A stretch of DNA of 64,000 nt, from NCBI RefSeq assembly GCF_030409315.1, contig NZ_JAUFPS010000096.1, positions 1 to 64,000 on the forward strand. The letters run 5' to 3'. Positions 35,452 through 44,219 of this stretch are shown one piece after another; positions within the stretch are counted from its first letter, which is position 1, and every line of letters begins with the position of its first letter. Source of the DNA: Mucilaginibacter flavus. GTDB taxonomy: Bacteria; Bacteroidota; Bacteroidia; Sphingobacteriales; Sphingobacteriaceae. Under the pieces are notes generated by a model. That model had not been told where the DNA came from and made no database searches. It saw nothing but the letters and a program-made list of their open reading frames with translations. A program made the translations under genes and the position numbers.

Positions 35452-35477
35452 GTAAAGCGCCCCGAAGGGCGCTTTAC
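35452..35477. terminator. 11-bp perfect hairpin
   Basis: GTAAAGCGCCC (35452-35462) / GGGCGCTTTAC (35467-35477) with a CGAA loop. It separates the first phage gene from the rest of the operon and could attenuate or process the transcript. Confidence 0.85.
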
Positions 35478-35498
35478 AGAAATAAATATGTAGTAAAC

Positions 35499-35762
35499 CT
35501 AAACTACCTTAATGTTATGAACAGGCTCTATTACCATAGGTTTTGAACGCCGAACAGGCGGTAAACTGTTTCCTTCTTTCAAATAATTGACTGCCTGATC
35601 TTGCATCCGGAGGTAACAACGTTCCATCCGAAGCAGAATAAAGGGTGGTCTAAAAGGGAAAGTAGGAATAATTACAAACTGTTGTTTTAATTCAATCCAT
35701 ATAGGCATTATCGAGCCGAGTTCATACGTAGAACCTTGATAGGTCATAGTAACTAATTGCAT
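35499..35762 (-). CDS. first gene of the provirus, 87 residues
   Basis: 'MIPIWIELKQQFVIIPTFPFRPPFILLRMERCYLRMQDQAVNYL' contains hydrophobic stretches but no clean membrane span; the C-terminus is basic. It is the first gene after the right attachment site, separated from the rest by a hairpin. Unrecognised. Confidence 0.65.
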   Translation of the reverse strand: MQLVTMTYQGSTYELGSIMPIWIELKQQFVIIPTFPFRPPFILLRMERCYLRMQDQAVNYLKEGNSLPPVRRSKPMVIEPVHNIKVV

Positions 35763-35930
35763 AAGGTTTATTATAGTTTAAGGTTGTAAGTAAAGAATTA
35801 AATTTATTAGTTGCAACATATATTGAATTGCAACCACCTGAAATATTATATTAAATTTTTCAGGGCTTTTTTAAATTTTATTATTTCTGTATAACAGTGA
35901 ATGTCAAAGAACTAAACACCGCCTTTTACT
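35763..35930. promoter_or_regulatory. leader and candidate operator of the provirus
   Basis: No gene. A 7-bp inverted repeat GTTGCAA (35810-35816) / TTGCAAC (35828-35834) with 11-base spacing could be an operator. A second repeat, CCTGAAA (35837-35843) / TTTCAGG (35858-35864), is followed on the plus strand by T6. Minus-strand promoters should lie here. Confidence 0.5.
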
Positions 35931-35958
35931 TTCCATCATAATATACATTATGTTAAAT
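35931..35958 (+). other. dif: right attachment site / chromosomal dif candidate
   Basis: XerC arm TTCCATCATAA, centre TATACA, XerD arm TTATGTTAAAT. The XerD arm is identical at 11/11 bases to that of E. coli dif, and CATAA of the XerC arm also agrees. It is in the same orientation as the left site. Confidence 0.7.
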
Positions 35959-35960
35959 AT

Positions 35961-36010
35961 AACAACGAAATAAAGAGGCCCTTTTTCAAAGACCTCTTTA
36001 TTTCGTTGTT
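35961..36010. terminator. 18-bp perfect inverted repeat after TPR gene
   Basis: Arms 35961-35978 and 35993-36010 are perfectly complementary with a 14-base loop; the stop codon of the TPR gene lies in it. It separates the host operon from the phage attachment site. Confidence 0.95.
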
Positions 36011-37250
36011 ATTTTATAGCATCAATCTCTGCTTTTAACTTAGCAGCATTGGCATCGTCTTTAACGCCCAAATAGTAGGTTCTTAAATTTGTTAATGCAT
36101 CAATTGATTTTGGATTTAAATCCTTAGCTTTTTGCAAATATGGTTTCGCTAATTCAAATTGCGCTTTTGCTTTTGCAATAGCTGCATCGTATTCTTTTTG
36201 CTTGTTAGCAGGTAATTTATTAGCCGCATTGTATTCGTCAATTGCCGGGTTAATAATTACATAGCCTAAGTTTAAGTTAGCTTCAAAATAATTTGGATCA
36301 ATTTCTAAAGCTTTCTTATACATATCGGCAGCTTTACTGTAGTTTTCTACTTTGGTAGCCTGTAGTTTAGCTTTAGTAGCAGCATCTTTAGCTTTCGCCT
36401 GTTCTTTGATGATAGCCTCAGCTGTTTGAGAGTACGTTAAACCTGCATAATAATAAAGTGTTTTATTTTTAGGATCAGCAGCTAAAGCAGCCTGGATTTT
36501 ATCCAAAACCTCTTTTTCTTTACCTGTCTGAAGGCTGATCTCTATTTCCCTTTTACGTAGTTCAGAATTTGACGGGTATTTTGCAACACCATCAGAAACT
36601 ATTTTAAGTGCGTTTGCGGTATCGGCGCTTAACAAATAAACAGATGACAGATCAAGGTAAATAGTCTGTACTTTTGAAAATTTTGTAGTAAGTAACTTGT
36701 TATAGTTTGAAATAGCCGCAGGATAATTTTTTGAATTTGCCGCAGATAAGCCAGTGTAGTAAATAGCGTTAGTATCCTCTGGTAAAATGGTGCGGTAATA
36801 ATCAAAAGATTTGTAAGCCAAATCATATTTGCCGCTACCGTACTCAGCAACACCTTTGGTAAGCTGGTACTGCGCCAGGTTTAAATTGGCTGTTTCAATT
36901 ATTTGTTTGTTTTCGCCCTTAGTATCCAGTTCTTTGGCCTTTTTCAGTGCCTCTTCTGCTGTTGTAAACAAAGGCAATGAAGTAGCGGCAACTGTATCAA
37001 GATTTGCATAAGTAGAATAAATAGCTCCCTTCAAAGCGTATGTTTGAGGTAACGTAGCTGTTTTTTCATTAGCTGCCGCTTTGTCAATCGATTCTTTTGC
37101 AGTTGTAAGACTTGCTTTTGCTAAAGGCGTACCTCTTAAGCTTTCATACTTTTCATATTCTGTTTGCGCAGTTTTTAACTCGCCTTTTTGTGCAAACGTT
37201 GTTGCTGAAACGAAGCCCAAAAGGCCAGCCATCAAAAGTTTGATTTTCAT
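36009..37250 (-). CDS. exported TPR-repeat protein
   Basis: 413 residues with a signal peptide (LLMAGLLGFVSATTFA). Repeated TPR helices: 'AYKSFDYYRTILPEDTNAIYYTGLSAANSKNYPAAISNYNKLL', 'KKALEIDPNYFEANLNLGYV' and 'KAKDLNPKSIDALTNLRTYY'. Last gene of the gyrA operon, 6 bp after a TPR paralogue. Probably a periplasmic scaffold protein; specific partner unknown. Confidence 0.88.
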   Translation of the reverse strand: MKIKLLMAGLLGFVSATTFAQKGELKTAQTEYEKYESLRGTPLAKASLTTAKESIDKAAANEKTATLPQTYALKGAIYSTYANLDTVAATSLPLFTTAEEALKKAKELDTKGENKQIIETANLNLAQYQLTKGVAEYGSGKYDLAYKSFDYYRTILPEDTNAIYYTGLSAANSKNYPAAISNYNKLLTTKFSKVQTIYLDLSSVYLLSADTANALKIVSDGVAKYPSNSELRKREIEISLQTGKEKEVLDKIQAALAADPKNKTLYYYAGLTYSQTAEAIIKEQAKAKDAATKAKLQATKVENYSKAADMYKKALEIDPNYFEANLNLGYVIINPAIDEYNAANKLPANKQKEYDAAIAKAKAQFELAKPYLQKAKDLNPKSIDALTNLRTYYLGVKDDANAAKLKAEIDAIK

Positions 37251-37256
37251 GTTTTG

Positions 37257-38375
37257 TTAATTAGTAAGCTGTTTTAATTTATTGTTTATTCTGTCTAATT
37301 GATCTTTATTATTGGTTGTAGCGTAAACCAATTTTAATGCTTCTAAACCTTTAATGTTATTGGGCGCTATTTCATTTGCTTTTTCAAGCCATTGAACAGC
37401 CATACCTAAATTTCTTCCACTCTCCCCCTCGTGTTTGCTTAAAGCGCTTTGTTTAAGGTATAATAACCCCAAATTGAATGCCGGGTCATACGCCGATCCG
37501 TTCAATTCAATGGTGCGCAGGTACAATGATTCTGCCTGATCGTATTTATTTAAATGATCATAACAGTTGGCTGCCACAAATGAAATATCGGCGTTATTTG
37601 CGTTAATGTCAAGTAGTTGACCAATTAATGGTTCTAACGACTTATAATCTTTTAAATTATTATAAATATTAGCCTCGTCAAGCAATAAAAACCTATCAGC
37701 AGGTAAAAGCTTTCTGCCTTTTTTTAAAATTTGGAGCGCTTTTGAAGTATCGCCCAATGATTTGTAAATATTAGAAGCAGTTTCGATGTACTCTGTTTTT
37801 GTACTATCAACAGCTAAAAGATTACTGTAATACTTAGCGGCATCAACCAAATTACCCATTTTATTATTTGAATACGCTATGTAGTCATTTATCTGGGTGA
37901 AATTTGGAGCGTATTTTTTTGCATTTTCAAAAGACTGCCTGCCATTCGCAAAATCAGAGTTGTTTACAAACTCAAATCCTTTACGGATATAAACGTTAGC
38001 TAAACAGCGTTTCGCATAGTCTATTTCGGGCTGGTGGTTATAAATTTTGGCGTTGCCTGATAATTTATCCACCAATGCAGATGTTTGAGGTAGTAAAGTA
38101 GCTGGTTGGCCGGTCGTATTTGCAGAATCAATATACAGTATACTTGCATTGATCAAAGCCCTATAGCTGTTCTTGGCCAGATCGGCAGAGTCTGACCTGG
38201 TAACTACTAAACTATCTGCCGACTTTTTAGCGGCACGTAAATACTTTAAATCTTTACTTTGCTTGTAAAAAGCGAGGTTATTCACCACAACTTTCAACGC
38301 TTCGGATTGAGCGAAGGCAAAAGTTGTGGTCATAAATGGTATTAAAACCGATAAAACAATTTTACGGCACTGCAT
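37257..38375 (-). CDS. exported TPR-repeat protein
   Basis: 372 residues, signal peptide (LSVLIPFMTTTFAFAQ). TPR patterns such as 'NGRQSFENAKKYAPNFTQINDYIAYSNNKMGNLVDAAKYYSNLL' and 'DPAFNLGLLYLKQSALS'. Immediately follows gyrA (5 bp) and precedes a second TPR gene, an arrangement seen in other Bacteroidota. Confidence 0.85.
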   Translation of the reverse strand: MQCRKIVLSVLIPFMTTTFAFAQSEALKVVVNNLAFYKQSKDLKYLRAAKKSADSLVVTRSDSADLAKNSYRALINASILYIDSANTTGQPATLLPQTSALVDKLSGNAKIYNHQPEIDYAKRCLANVYIRKGFEFVNNSDFANGRQSFENAKKYAPNFTQINDYIAYSNNKMGNLVDAAKYYSNLLAVDSTKTEYIETASNIYKSLGDTSKALQILKKGRKLLPADRFLLLDEANIYNNLKDYKSLEPLIGQLLDINANNADISFVAANCYDHLNKYDQAESLYLRTIELNGSAYDPAFNLGLLYLKQSALSKHEGESGRNLGMAVQWLEKANEIAPNNIKGLEALKLVYATTNNKDQLDRINNKLKQLTN

Positions 38376-38380
38376 AGTTT

Positions 38381-40954
38381 TTATTCAGTTGGTTCGTTAG
38401 TTGTTGGCTCCTCTCCTTCTTCTGTCGTTTCGCCTTCTGTGGCCGGACTAATTTCGGTGTTTTCGTCAACTTCTTTCTCTTCGTCTTCGTCGTGCTCAAT
38501 TTTTGCAACTGATGCAATTTCGTCGTTTCCTTTGAGTGAAATTAACCTTACACCTTGTGTAGCCCTACCCATTGTGCGTAGCTCACCTATAGCGATACGG
38601 ATAATGATGCCTGATTTATTAATGATCATCAGATCTTCCTTATCAGTAACACCTTTTATGGCAACAAGGTTTCCTGTTTTTTCAGTAATATTTAAAGTTT
38701 TTACACCTTTACCACCGCGGTTAGTTACCCTGTAGTCGTCAATATCGGTACGTTTGCCATAGCCTTTTTCAGATACTACCAGCACAGTAGTTTCAGCATC
38801 GTTAATACTGATCATACCCACTACTTCATCGCTTTCGTCATCAAGTGTAATACCACGAACACCGGTAGCTGTACGTCCCATTGGCCTAACGGTAGATTCG
38901 TTAAATCGAATAGCTCTGCCAGATTTAAGCGCCATTACAATTTCGCTGCTGCCGGTAGTTAAAGTTGCTTCTAATAATGAATCGCCTTCATTAATGTTGA
39001 TGGCATTGATACCATTAGCACGCGGACGGGAATAAGCTTCTAACGAAGTTTTTTTGATGGTACCTTTTTTGGTACACATGATGATGAAGTTATTCTCCAG
39101 GTATTCTTTATCCTTAAGGCTAATTAGCTTGATGTAAGCTTTGATGTTTTCCTCTTTGGGGATATTGATAATGTTTTGGATAGCACGCCCTTTTGAGGTA
39201 CGGGTTCCTTCTGGTATCTCAAATACACGTAACCAGTAACATTGACCAGATTCGGTAAAGAACAACATGTAGTTGTGGTTTGATGCCACTAACAGGTGCT
39301 CAATAAAATCGGCATCACGGCTGTTACTGCCTATAGATCCTTTGCCACCTCTACCCTGGCGGTGATATTCTGTTAAAGGTGTACGTTTAATGTATCCTTC
39401 ACGTGATATGGTAATTACCACATCTTCATCCTCAATAAAATCCTCAGTTTGCATTTCTGCAGATGAGTGAACTATTTCGGTACGGCGCTCATCGCCATAT
39501 TTTTCTTTGATCTCAGTAAGCTCGTCTTTAATGATCTGCATCCTTAAACCTTCATCGGCTAAGATAGATTTTAAGTAGTCTATCAATTTCATCAACGCGG
39601 CGTACTCATCTTTGATCTTATCACGCTCAAGTCCGGTTAACCGGCGCAGTGTCATATCCAATATAGCGCGGGCCTGGATATCTGATAATCCAAACTGGGC
39701 TATCAATCCTTCCCTTGCTTCATCAGGTGTTTGCGAAGCACGAATCAGGCGGATCACTTCATCCAGATGATCTAAGGCGATCAATAAGCCTTCCAAAATG
39801 TGCGCGCGTTTTTCTGCTTCGGCAAGTTCAAATTTGGTACGACGAATTACAACCTCGTGCCTGTGCTCTACAAAGTGATGTATCAGATCCTTAAGGTTAA
39901 GCATCATCGGGCGGCCATTAACCAACGCGATGTTATTTACGCTAAATGAAGTTTGTAAAGCAGTGTATTTGAATAGGTTATTCAGTACGATAGCGGCATT
40001 CGCCTCGCGTTTTATTTCATAAACAATACGGATACCTTCCCTGCTCGATTCATCACGAATGGCAGAAATACCTTCCAATTTTTTATCGTTAACCAATTCG
40101 GCAGTACGCTCAATCATCAGGGCTTTGTTAACCTGGTAAGGTACCTCGGTAACGATGATGCGCTCCCTGTCGTTTCCGTGAGTCTCAATCTCGGCGCGTG
40201 CCCGGATAACAACCCTGCCCCTGCCGGTTTCCAATGCTTCTCGTGGGCCTTCAAAACCATAAATAATGCCACCTGTAGGGAAATCCGGACCTTTAACGTG
40301 TTTCATTAGTTCTGAAACCTCAATCTGGCGGTTATCAATCAATGCAATTGTAGCATCTATAACTTCCGATAAATTGTGTGGGGCCATGTTGGTGGCCATA
40401 CCTACCGCTATACCAGATGCACCGTTAACCAAAAGGTTAGGGAACTTAGATGGTAGTACAGTTGGTTCTTCTAAGGAGTCGTCAAAGTTTAATTGAAAAT
40501 CGATGGTATCTTTATTGATATCGGCCAGCATTTCTTCGGCAAGTTTTTGCAAACGTGCTTCTGTATAACGCATTGCCGCGGGCTCATCGCCGTCAATAGA
40601 TCCATAGTTACCCTGCCCCTCAACCAGCAAGTAACGTAAGCTCCACTCCTGGGCCATACGTACCATGGTATCGTAAACGGATTTATCACCATGCGGGTGA
40701 TACTTACCCATTACCTCACCCACAATACGGGCAGATTTTTTGTAAGGTTTATTAGCATTTAAACCTAAGTCAAGCATGCCAAATAAAACACGCCTGTGTA
40801 CAGGTTTTAAACCGTCGCGAACATCAGGTAATGCCCTTGATACGATAACCGACATTGAATAGTCAATGTAGGCAGATCGCATTTCTTCATCAATATTTAT
40901 TGAAATTATCCTGTCTTCCTTGTGTGAATTATCGTTTTCTGTTCCTTCGGCCAT
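38381..40954 (-). CDS. gyrA: DNA gyrase subunit A
   Basis: 857 residues, usual length. The active-site Tyr is at 130 (RYTEARL) and the C-terminal beta-pinwheel has GyrA-box-type 'RGGKGSIG' (Gln-rich box equivalents). The quinolone-binding region reads HPHGDKSVYD: the residue equivalent to E. coli Ser83 is Lys91 (codon at 40682-40684), with Asp95 as in E. coli Asp87. The last 40 residues are acidic and rich in Glu/Thr. Gyrase introduces negative supercoils. Confidence 0.97.
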   Translation of the reverse strand: MAEGTENDNSHKEDRIISINIDEEMRSAYIDYSMSVIVSRALPDVRDGLKPVHRRVLFGMLDLGLNANKPYKKSARIVGEVMGKYHPHGDKSVYDTMVRMAQEWSLRYLLVEGQGNYGSIDGDEPAAMRYTEARLQKLAEEMLADINKDTIDFQLNFDDSLEEPTVLPSKFPNLLVNGASGIAVGMATNMAPHNLSEVIDATIALIDNRQIEVSELMKHVKGPDFPTGGIIYGFEGPREALETGRGRVVIRARAEIETHGNDRERIIVTEVPYQVNKALMIERTAELVNDKKLEGISAIRDESSREGIRIVYEIKREANAAIVLNNLFKYTALQTSFSVNNIALVNGRPMMLNLKDLIHHFVEHRHEVVIRRTKFELAEAEKRAHILEGLLIALDHLDEVIRLIRASQTPDEAREGLIAQFGLSDIQARAILDMTLRRLTGLERDKIKDEYAALMKLIDYLKSILADEGLRMQIIKDELTEIKEKYGDERRTEIVHSSAEMQTEDFIEDEDVVITISREGYIKRTPLTEYHRQGRGGKGSIGSNSRDADFIEHLLVASNHNYMLFFTESGQCYWLRVFEIPEGTRTSKGRAIQNIINIPKEENIKAYIKLISLKDKEYLENNFIIMCTKKGTIKKTSLEAYSRPRANGINAININEGDSLLEATLTTGSSEIVMALKSGRAIRFNESTVRPMGRTATGVRGITLDDESDEVVGMISINDAETTVLVVSEKGYGKRTDIDDYRVTNRGGKGVKTLNITEKTGNLVAIKGVTDKEDLMIINKSGIIIRIAIGELRTMGRATQGVRLISLKGNDEIASVAKIEHDEDEEKEVDENTEISPATEGETTEEGEEPTTNEPTE

Positions 40955-41098
40955 TTTTGTTTATTTGTAGAACCTTCTTCTTATAATTTGCGCCTTAAAA
41001 TTGATTTTTAAGCGACCTGCGAAGTTAAGAAAATAGTTGATTAATGTGACAAAACAGCATACTTGCCCCTGTTTTTTTTATGCACATTAGCTATTTTG

Positions 41099-41515
41099 TT
41101 ACCATTGCAGCCTTGTTTTATTAATCTTCACCCAATGATCCTCAACCTTATTGCCATTAGGCAAAACGCTAAGTAATTTAAGTGTATCATTACTAATGCT
41201 ATAAATGTATTTTACAGTTTTATTAAGGAGTTTAGATGGTTGCAGACTATAGGTTTGGGTTTCAAAGCAGGTATCTCCTTTGATTTCATAGTCTCCTTTT
41301 TCGTAAATAACATTCGCTTCGCCTTTTTCTTTCAGCGTAGCTTTATAATGCAATTTATCATAACTGCGCTGTAAGGTATAACCAACAGACGCGGTATCAA
41401 CTTTTCCGTTAAAAAGCCCCCCTTTGTATTCCCAAACACCTTTCAGATAAATATGCCCGGTATTAAATGAGCATAAAATACAGACGAGTAAAACAGGCAA
41501 AACAAGCTTTTTCAT
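41099..41515 (-). CDS. exported small beta-barrel protein (lipocalin-like)
   Basis: 138 residues, signal peptide (LVLPVLLVCILCSF). The pattern 'GVWEYKGGLFNGKVDTASVGYTLQRSYDKLHYKATLKEKGEANVIYEKGDYEIKGDTCFETQTY' with short strands and alternating charges suggests a lipocalin-like barrel. Unknown ligand. It ends the hemF operon, 11 bp after it. Confidence 0.7.
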   Translation of the reverse strand: MKKLVLPVLLVCILCSFNTGHIYLKGVWEYKGGLFNGKVDTASVGYTLQRSYDKLHYKATLKEKGEANVIYEKGDYEIKGDTCFETQTYSLQPSKLLNKTVKYIYSISNDTLKLLSVLPNGNKVEDHWVKINKTRLQW

Positions 41516-41526
41516 AAGCGAAGATC

Positions 41527-42441
41527 TTAGGCCCAGTTAATTCCCTTTTTTAATAAAGATAATGTTTTTTCTTCCTCGCTGCCTGCGGTGGGCTGATAAT
41601 TATAAACCCATTTTGCTGTGGGCGGCAAACTCATCAAAATAGATTCGATACGGCCGTTTGTTTCCAGCCCAAACCTTGTGCCCGCATCATATACAAGGTT
41701 AAACTCGGTATAACGGCTACGGCGCTGATATTGCCATTGCTGTTGATCGGCAGTGTATTCTTTAATTCTGTTACGATTCACCAGTTCTGTATAAATTGGT
41801 ATAAACGAGCGGCCAAGCGCTTTTGAAAAATCAAAGATATTTTCCCAGCTCAGTTCATCGTTTGCGGTTAAGCGATCATAAAAAATACCACCTATACCCC
41901 TGGTTTCGTTACGATGTTTGACGTAGAAGTAATCATCGGCCCAAAGTTTAAAACGATGGTAAAAGTCGTGATAATAGGCATCGCAAACGTCTTTCAGTCC
42001 TTTATGGAAGTATTGAGCATCTTCTGCAATAACGTAATGAGGCGTAAGGTCAATCCCGCCGCCAAACCAACGTATGGGCTTGGCATTGCCTCCCATGGTA
42101 GAGGGCATTTCAAAATACCTGATGTTCATGTGAATGATGGGTACCATCGGGTGGTTGGGATGGATCACGATAGAAACGCCGGTAGCAAAAAAGTCATCAG
42201 AATCAACCTGCAATGCACGTTTCATGCTATCGGGAAGCTGGCCATGTACAGCCGAAAAGTTTACTCCCCCTTTTTCAAAAATATCGCCGTTTTGAATGAT
42301 ACGTGTGCGACCGCCACCACCACCTTCCCGCTCCCACTTTTCTTCTTCAAACTTAGCTATGCCATCAGTATGTTCCAATGCTGCACATATCTCGTCCTGT
42401 ATCTCTTGGTAATCTGCCGCTATTTGTTCTTTGCTAATCAT
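41527..42441 (-). CDS. hemF: oxygen-dependent coproporphyrinogen III oxidase
   Basis: 304 residues. 'RTRIIQNGDIFEKGGVNFSAVHGQLP', 'PMVPIIHMNIRYFE', 'WFGGGIDLTPHYVI', 'DRLTANDELSWENIFDFSKALG' and 'VYDAGTRFGLETNGRIESILMSLPPTAKWVYNY' are all HemF hallmarks. It makes protoporphyrinogen IX precursors by oxidative decarboxylation using O2 and no cofactor. Confidence 0.97.
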   Translation of the reverse strand: MISKEQIAADYQEIQDEICAALEHTDGIAKFEEEKWEREGGGGGRTRIIQNGDIFEKGGVNFSAVHGQLPDSMKRALQVDSDDFFATGVSIVIHPNHPMVPIIHMNIRYFEMPSTMGGNAKPIRWFGGGIDLTPHYVIAEDAQYFHKGLKDVCDAYYHDFYHRFKLWADDYFYVKHRNETRGIGGIFYDRLTANDELSWENIFDFSKALGRSFIPIYTELVNRNRIKEYTADQQQWQYQRRSRYTEFNLVYDAGTRFGLETNGRIESILMSLPPTAKWVYNYQPTAGSEEEKTLSLLKKGINWA

Positions 42442-42539
42442 TACTGCAAATGTAATTTAATTTGAGAATTTGAAGATCTTAGAGTTTTAAGATGGCAAAA
42501 CCGCCACGTGTTAAAACGCTCGATTGTTTAATTTTCAAA

Positions 42540-43772
42540 TCAACTTATTTCTACATAGTCCAGATCTTTGCCAAACGTTTCCTTGAGCTGGCTTAGCGCA
42601 AATAACGAAATTACCGTTAAAATTATCATCATGATATATCCTGCAGAAATATAGCCGTAATGATCTTTAAATAGATTAAACACCATGATGATTGGGATAA
42701 GTAAACCGCGTACAAAATTAGGCACCGTGGTGGTAACGGTCGACCGGATATTAGTACCAAACTGTTCAGAGGCTATGGTAACAAATGTAGCCCAATAACC
42801 TACAGTACAACCCATAAAGAAACTAAGCACAGCGAATTTTTCAGGGGTAATACCCTGGCTACTCAGGTAAAAATACACGCTTACTAATGATAAAACCAGG
42901 AAAACAACCATAGTTAATTTTCTTGATTTTGTAAACTGGGCTAAAAGACCTGCAACAATATCGCCAACAGCGATTCCGATATAGCTATAAAAAATACCAT
43001 CTCCTGGTTTAATAGCCGCTGTTGCGCCTAAAGCCACTCCAAACTTATCTGAAAAGCTTATTAAAACGCCCACAACATACCATAACGGCGCCCCTATCAA
43101 TATGCAAAACAGATATTTCTTTAATCTTTCCCAACTGGTAAATAATATAAGCATGTTGCCCCTTGAAACGCTGCTGTTTTTTTCATTTTTAAACATTCCG
43201 GATTCAAAGGTGCCAATACGAAGTAATAAAAGTAAAATACCTAAACCACCACCTACAAAATAAGCGTTTCGCCATCCAAATTTGGCAACAAAATATGCCG
43301 CCGTAGCCCCAAACAAACCAATTACAGCAACCATCATAGTGCCATAGCCCCTGTTTTCTTTGCTCAGTGTTTCGCTTACCAAAGTAATACCGGCACCAAG
43401 TTCACCCGCAAGGCCAAGGCCGGCTATGAAACGTACCGCGGCGTAGGTATTTACATCATGTACCAGGCCATTGGCAAAGTTGGCAATAGAGTAAAGTAAT
43501 ATTGAGCCGAAAAGAACTTTAATGCGGCCAAGTTTATCGCCTACAATGCCCCATATAATACCGCCAAGCAATAGCCCAAACATTTGTACGCTTATGATAA
43601 ATTGACCTTTATCGGTTATTTGCTCGGGTGTTAATCCAAGATCTTTAAGACTGGATATTCTTACTATCGAAAAAACTAAAAGATCATATATATCAACAAA
43701 ATAGCCAAGGGAAGCAACAAGAACCAGGAAAATCATGTTCCGGGTAGCTTTGGCGTGGGTAGTATCAGTCAT
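42540..43772 (-). CDS. MFS transporter
   Basis: 410 residues and 12 membrane spans; the MFS signature between spans 2 and 3 is 'GIVGDKLGRIKVLFGSIL', with 'AGLGLAGELGAGITLVSETLSKENRG' typical of the sugar/aromatic acid porter-type group. Substrate unknown. Confidence 0.9.
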   Translation of the reverse strand: MTDTTHAKATRNMIFLVLVASLGYFVDIYDLLVFSIVRISSLKDLGLTPEQITDKGQFIISVQMFGLLLGGIIWGIVGDKLGRIKVLFGSILLYSIANFANGLVHDVNTYAAVRFIAGLGLAGELGAGITLVSETLSKENRGYGTMMVAVIGLFGATAAYFVAKFGWRNAYFVGGGLGILLLLLRIGTFESGMFKNEKNSSVSRGNMLILFTSWERLKKYLFCILIGAPLWYVVGVLISFSDKFGVALGATAAIKPGDGIFYSYIGIAVGDIVAGLLAQFTKSRKLTMVVFLVLSLVSVYFYLSSQGITPEKFAVLSFFMGCTVGYWATFVTIASEQFGTNIRSTVTTTVPNFVRGLLIPIIMVFNLFKDHYGYISAGYIMMIILTVISLFALSQLKETFGKDLDYVEIS

Positions 43773-43841
43773 AGTTTATAGATAATTGGTTGGCTAAAGT
43801 AGCAGAATTTTATATATAAAATCAAAAAAAATGGCACAAAA

Positions 43842-43870
43842 AAACCCCCGCATCATGCAGAGGTTTCTTG
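43842..43870 (-). terminator. terminator of cold shock gene
   Basis: On the minus strand AACCTCTGCAT pairs with ATGCGGGGGTT (one G-U pair), followed by a T tract, 20 bases after the cspA-type stop. Confidence 0.85.
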
Positions 43871-43887
43871 CGAATAACTTTGGTTAA

Positions 43888-44085
43888 CTATGCTTTTTTA
43901 ACATTTACTGCCTGTAATCCTTTTCTGCCTTCTTCCACTTCGTAAGTAACGCTATCATTATCTTTAATGGCATTTACGCCGCCCTGTACATCTTTAAAGT
44001 GTACAAAAAGATCTTTACCATCTTCGGTAACGATAAAGCCATAACCTTTTTGTGTGTTAAACCATTTTACTTTTCCAGTTTTCAT
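43888..44085 (-). CDS. cold shock protein (CspA family)
   Basis: 65 residues. The RNP motifs 'GKVKWFNTQKGYGFI' and 'DLFVHFKDVQ' identify a single-domain RNA chaperone. The 5' leader (44086-44219) is long and AT-rich, as in thermoregulated csp genes. Confidence 0.95.
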   Translation of the reverse strand: MKTGKVKWFNTQKGYGFIVTEDGKDLFVHFKDVQGGVNAIKDNDSVTYEVEEGRKGLQAVNVKKA

Positions 44086-44219
44086 AATTATTGTATTAAA
44101 AATTTGTTGTGAGATTAATAACTAAAGCCAAACTGAAAATAAAATGGTTTTAATGTTCAGACGGAATAGATAACCCTATCTTTTTCAAATATATAAAATA
44201 ATTAATAAACCAAATAAAA

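Larger units (their letters stand above)
24754..35941 (-). mobile_element. putative tailless ssDNA phage provirus integrated at dif (about 11.2 kb)
   Basis: All genes run leftward and many overlap by 1-4 bases. Contents: a gpII/X-type replication initiator, at least six single-span membrane proteins, a 304-residue capsid candidate, a lysozyme, an RHH protein and hairpin-rich intervals. There is no integrase, and no P-loop motif in any product. The element is bounded by dif-like direct sites. Size and plan resemble Flavobacterium phage FLiP (circular ssDNA of about 9.2 kb, icosahedral, inner membrane) rather than inoviruses (which need the Zot ATPase) or microviruses (about 500-residue capsid protein). 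Family placement is inference. Confidence 0.75.

Noticed and set aside
35837..35871. Plus-strand terminator near the right attachment site
   Set aside because: The stem with T6 is visible, but no plus-strand gene ends before it. It may be part of the viral leader, so it is only noted there.
24754..35941. Filamentous phage (Inoviridae) or plasmid-only origin of the element
   Set aside because: Inoviruses need a Zot-type assembly ATPase and a short major coat protein with signal. No P-loop protein was seen. Lysozyme and many membrane proteins also argue against it.
24754..35941. Tailed prophage remnant
   Set aside because: No terminase, portal, protease, tail, integrase or repressor of the CI type, and the total length is too short.
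38439..40954. Several long plus-strand reading frames inside gyrA
   Set aside because: They are shadows of the strongly conserved GyrA reading frame on the minus strand.
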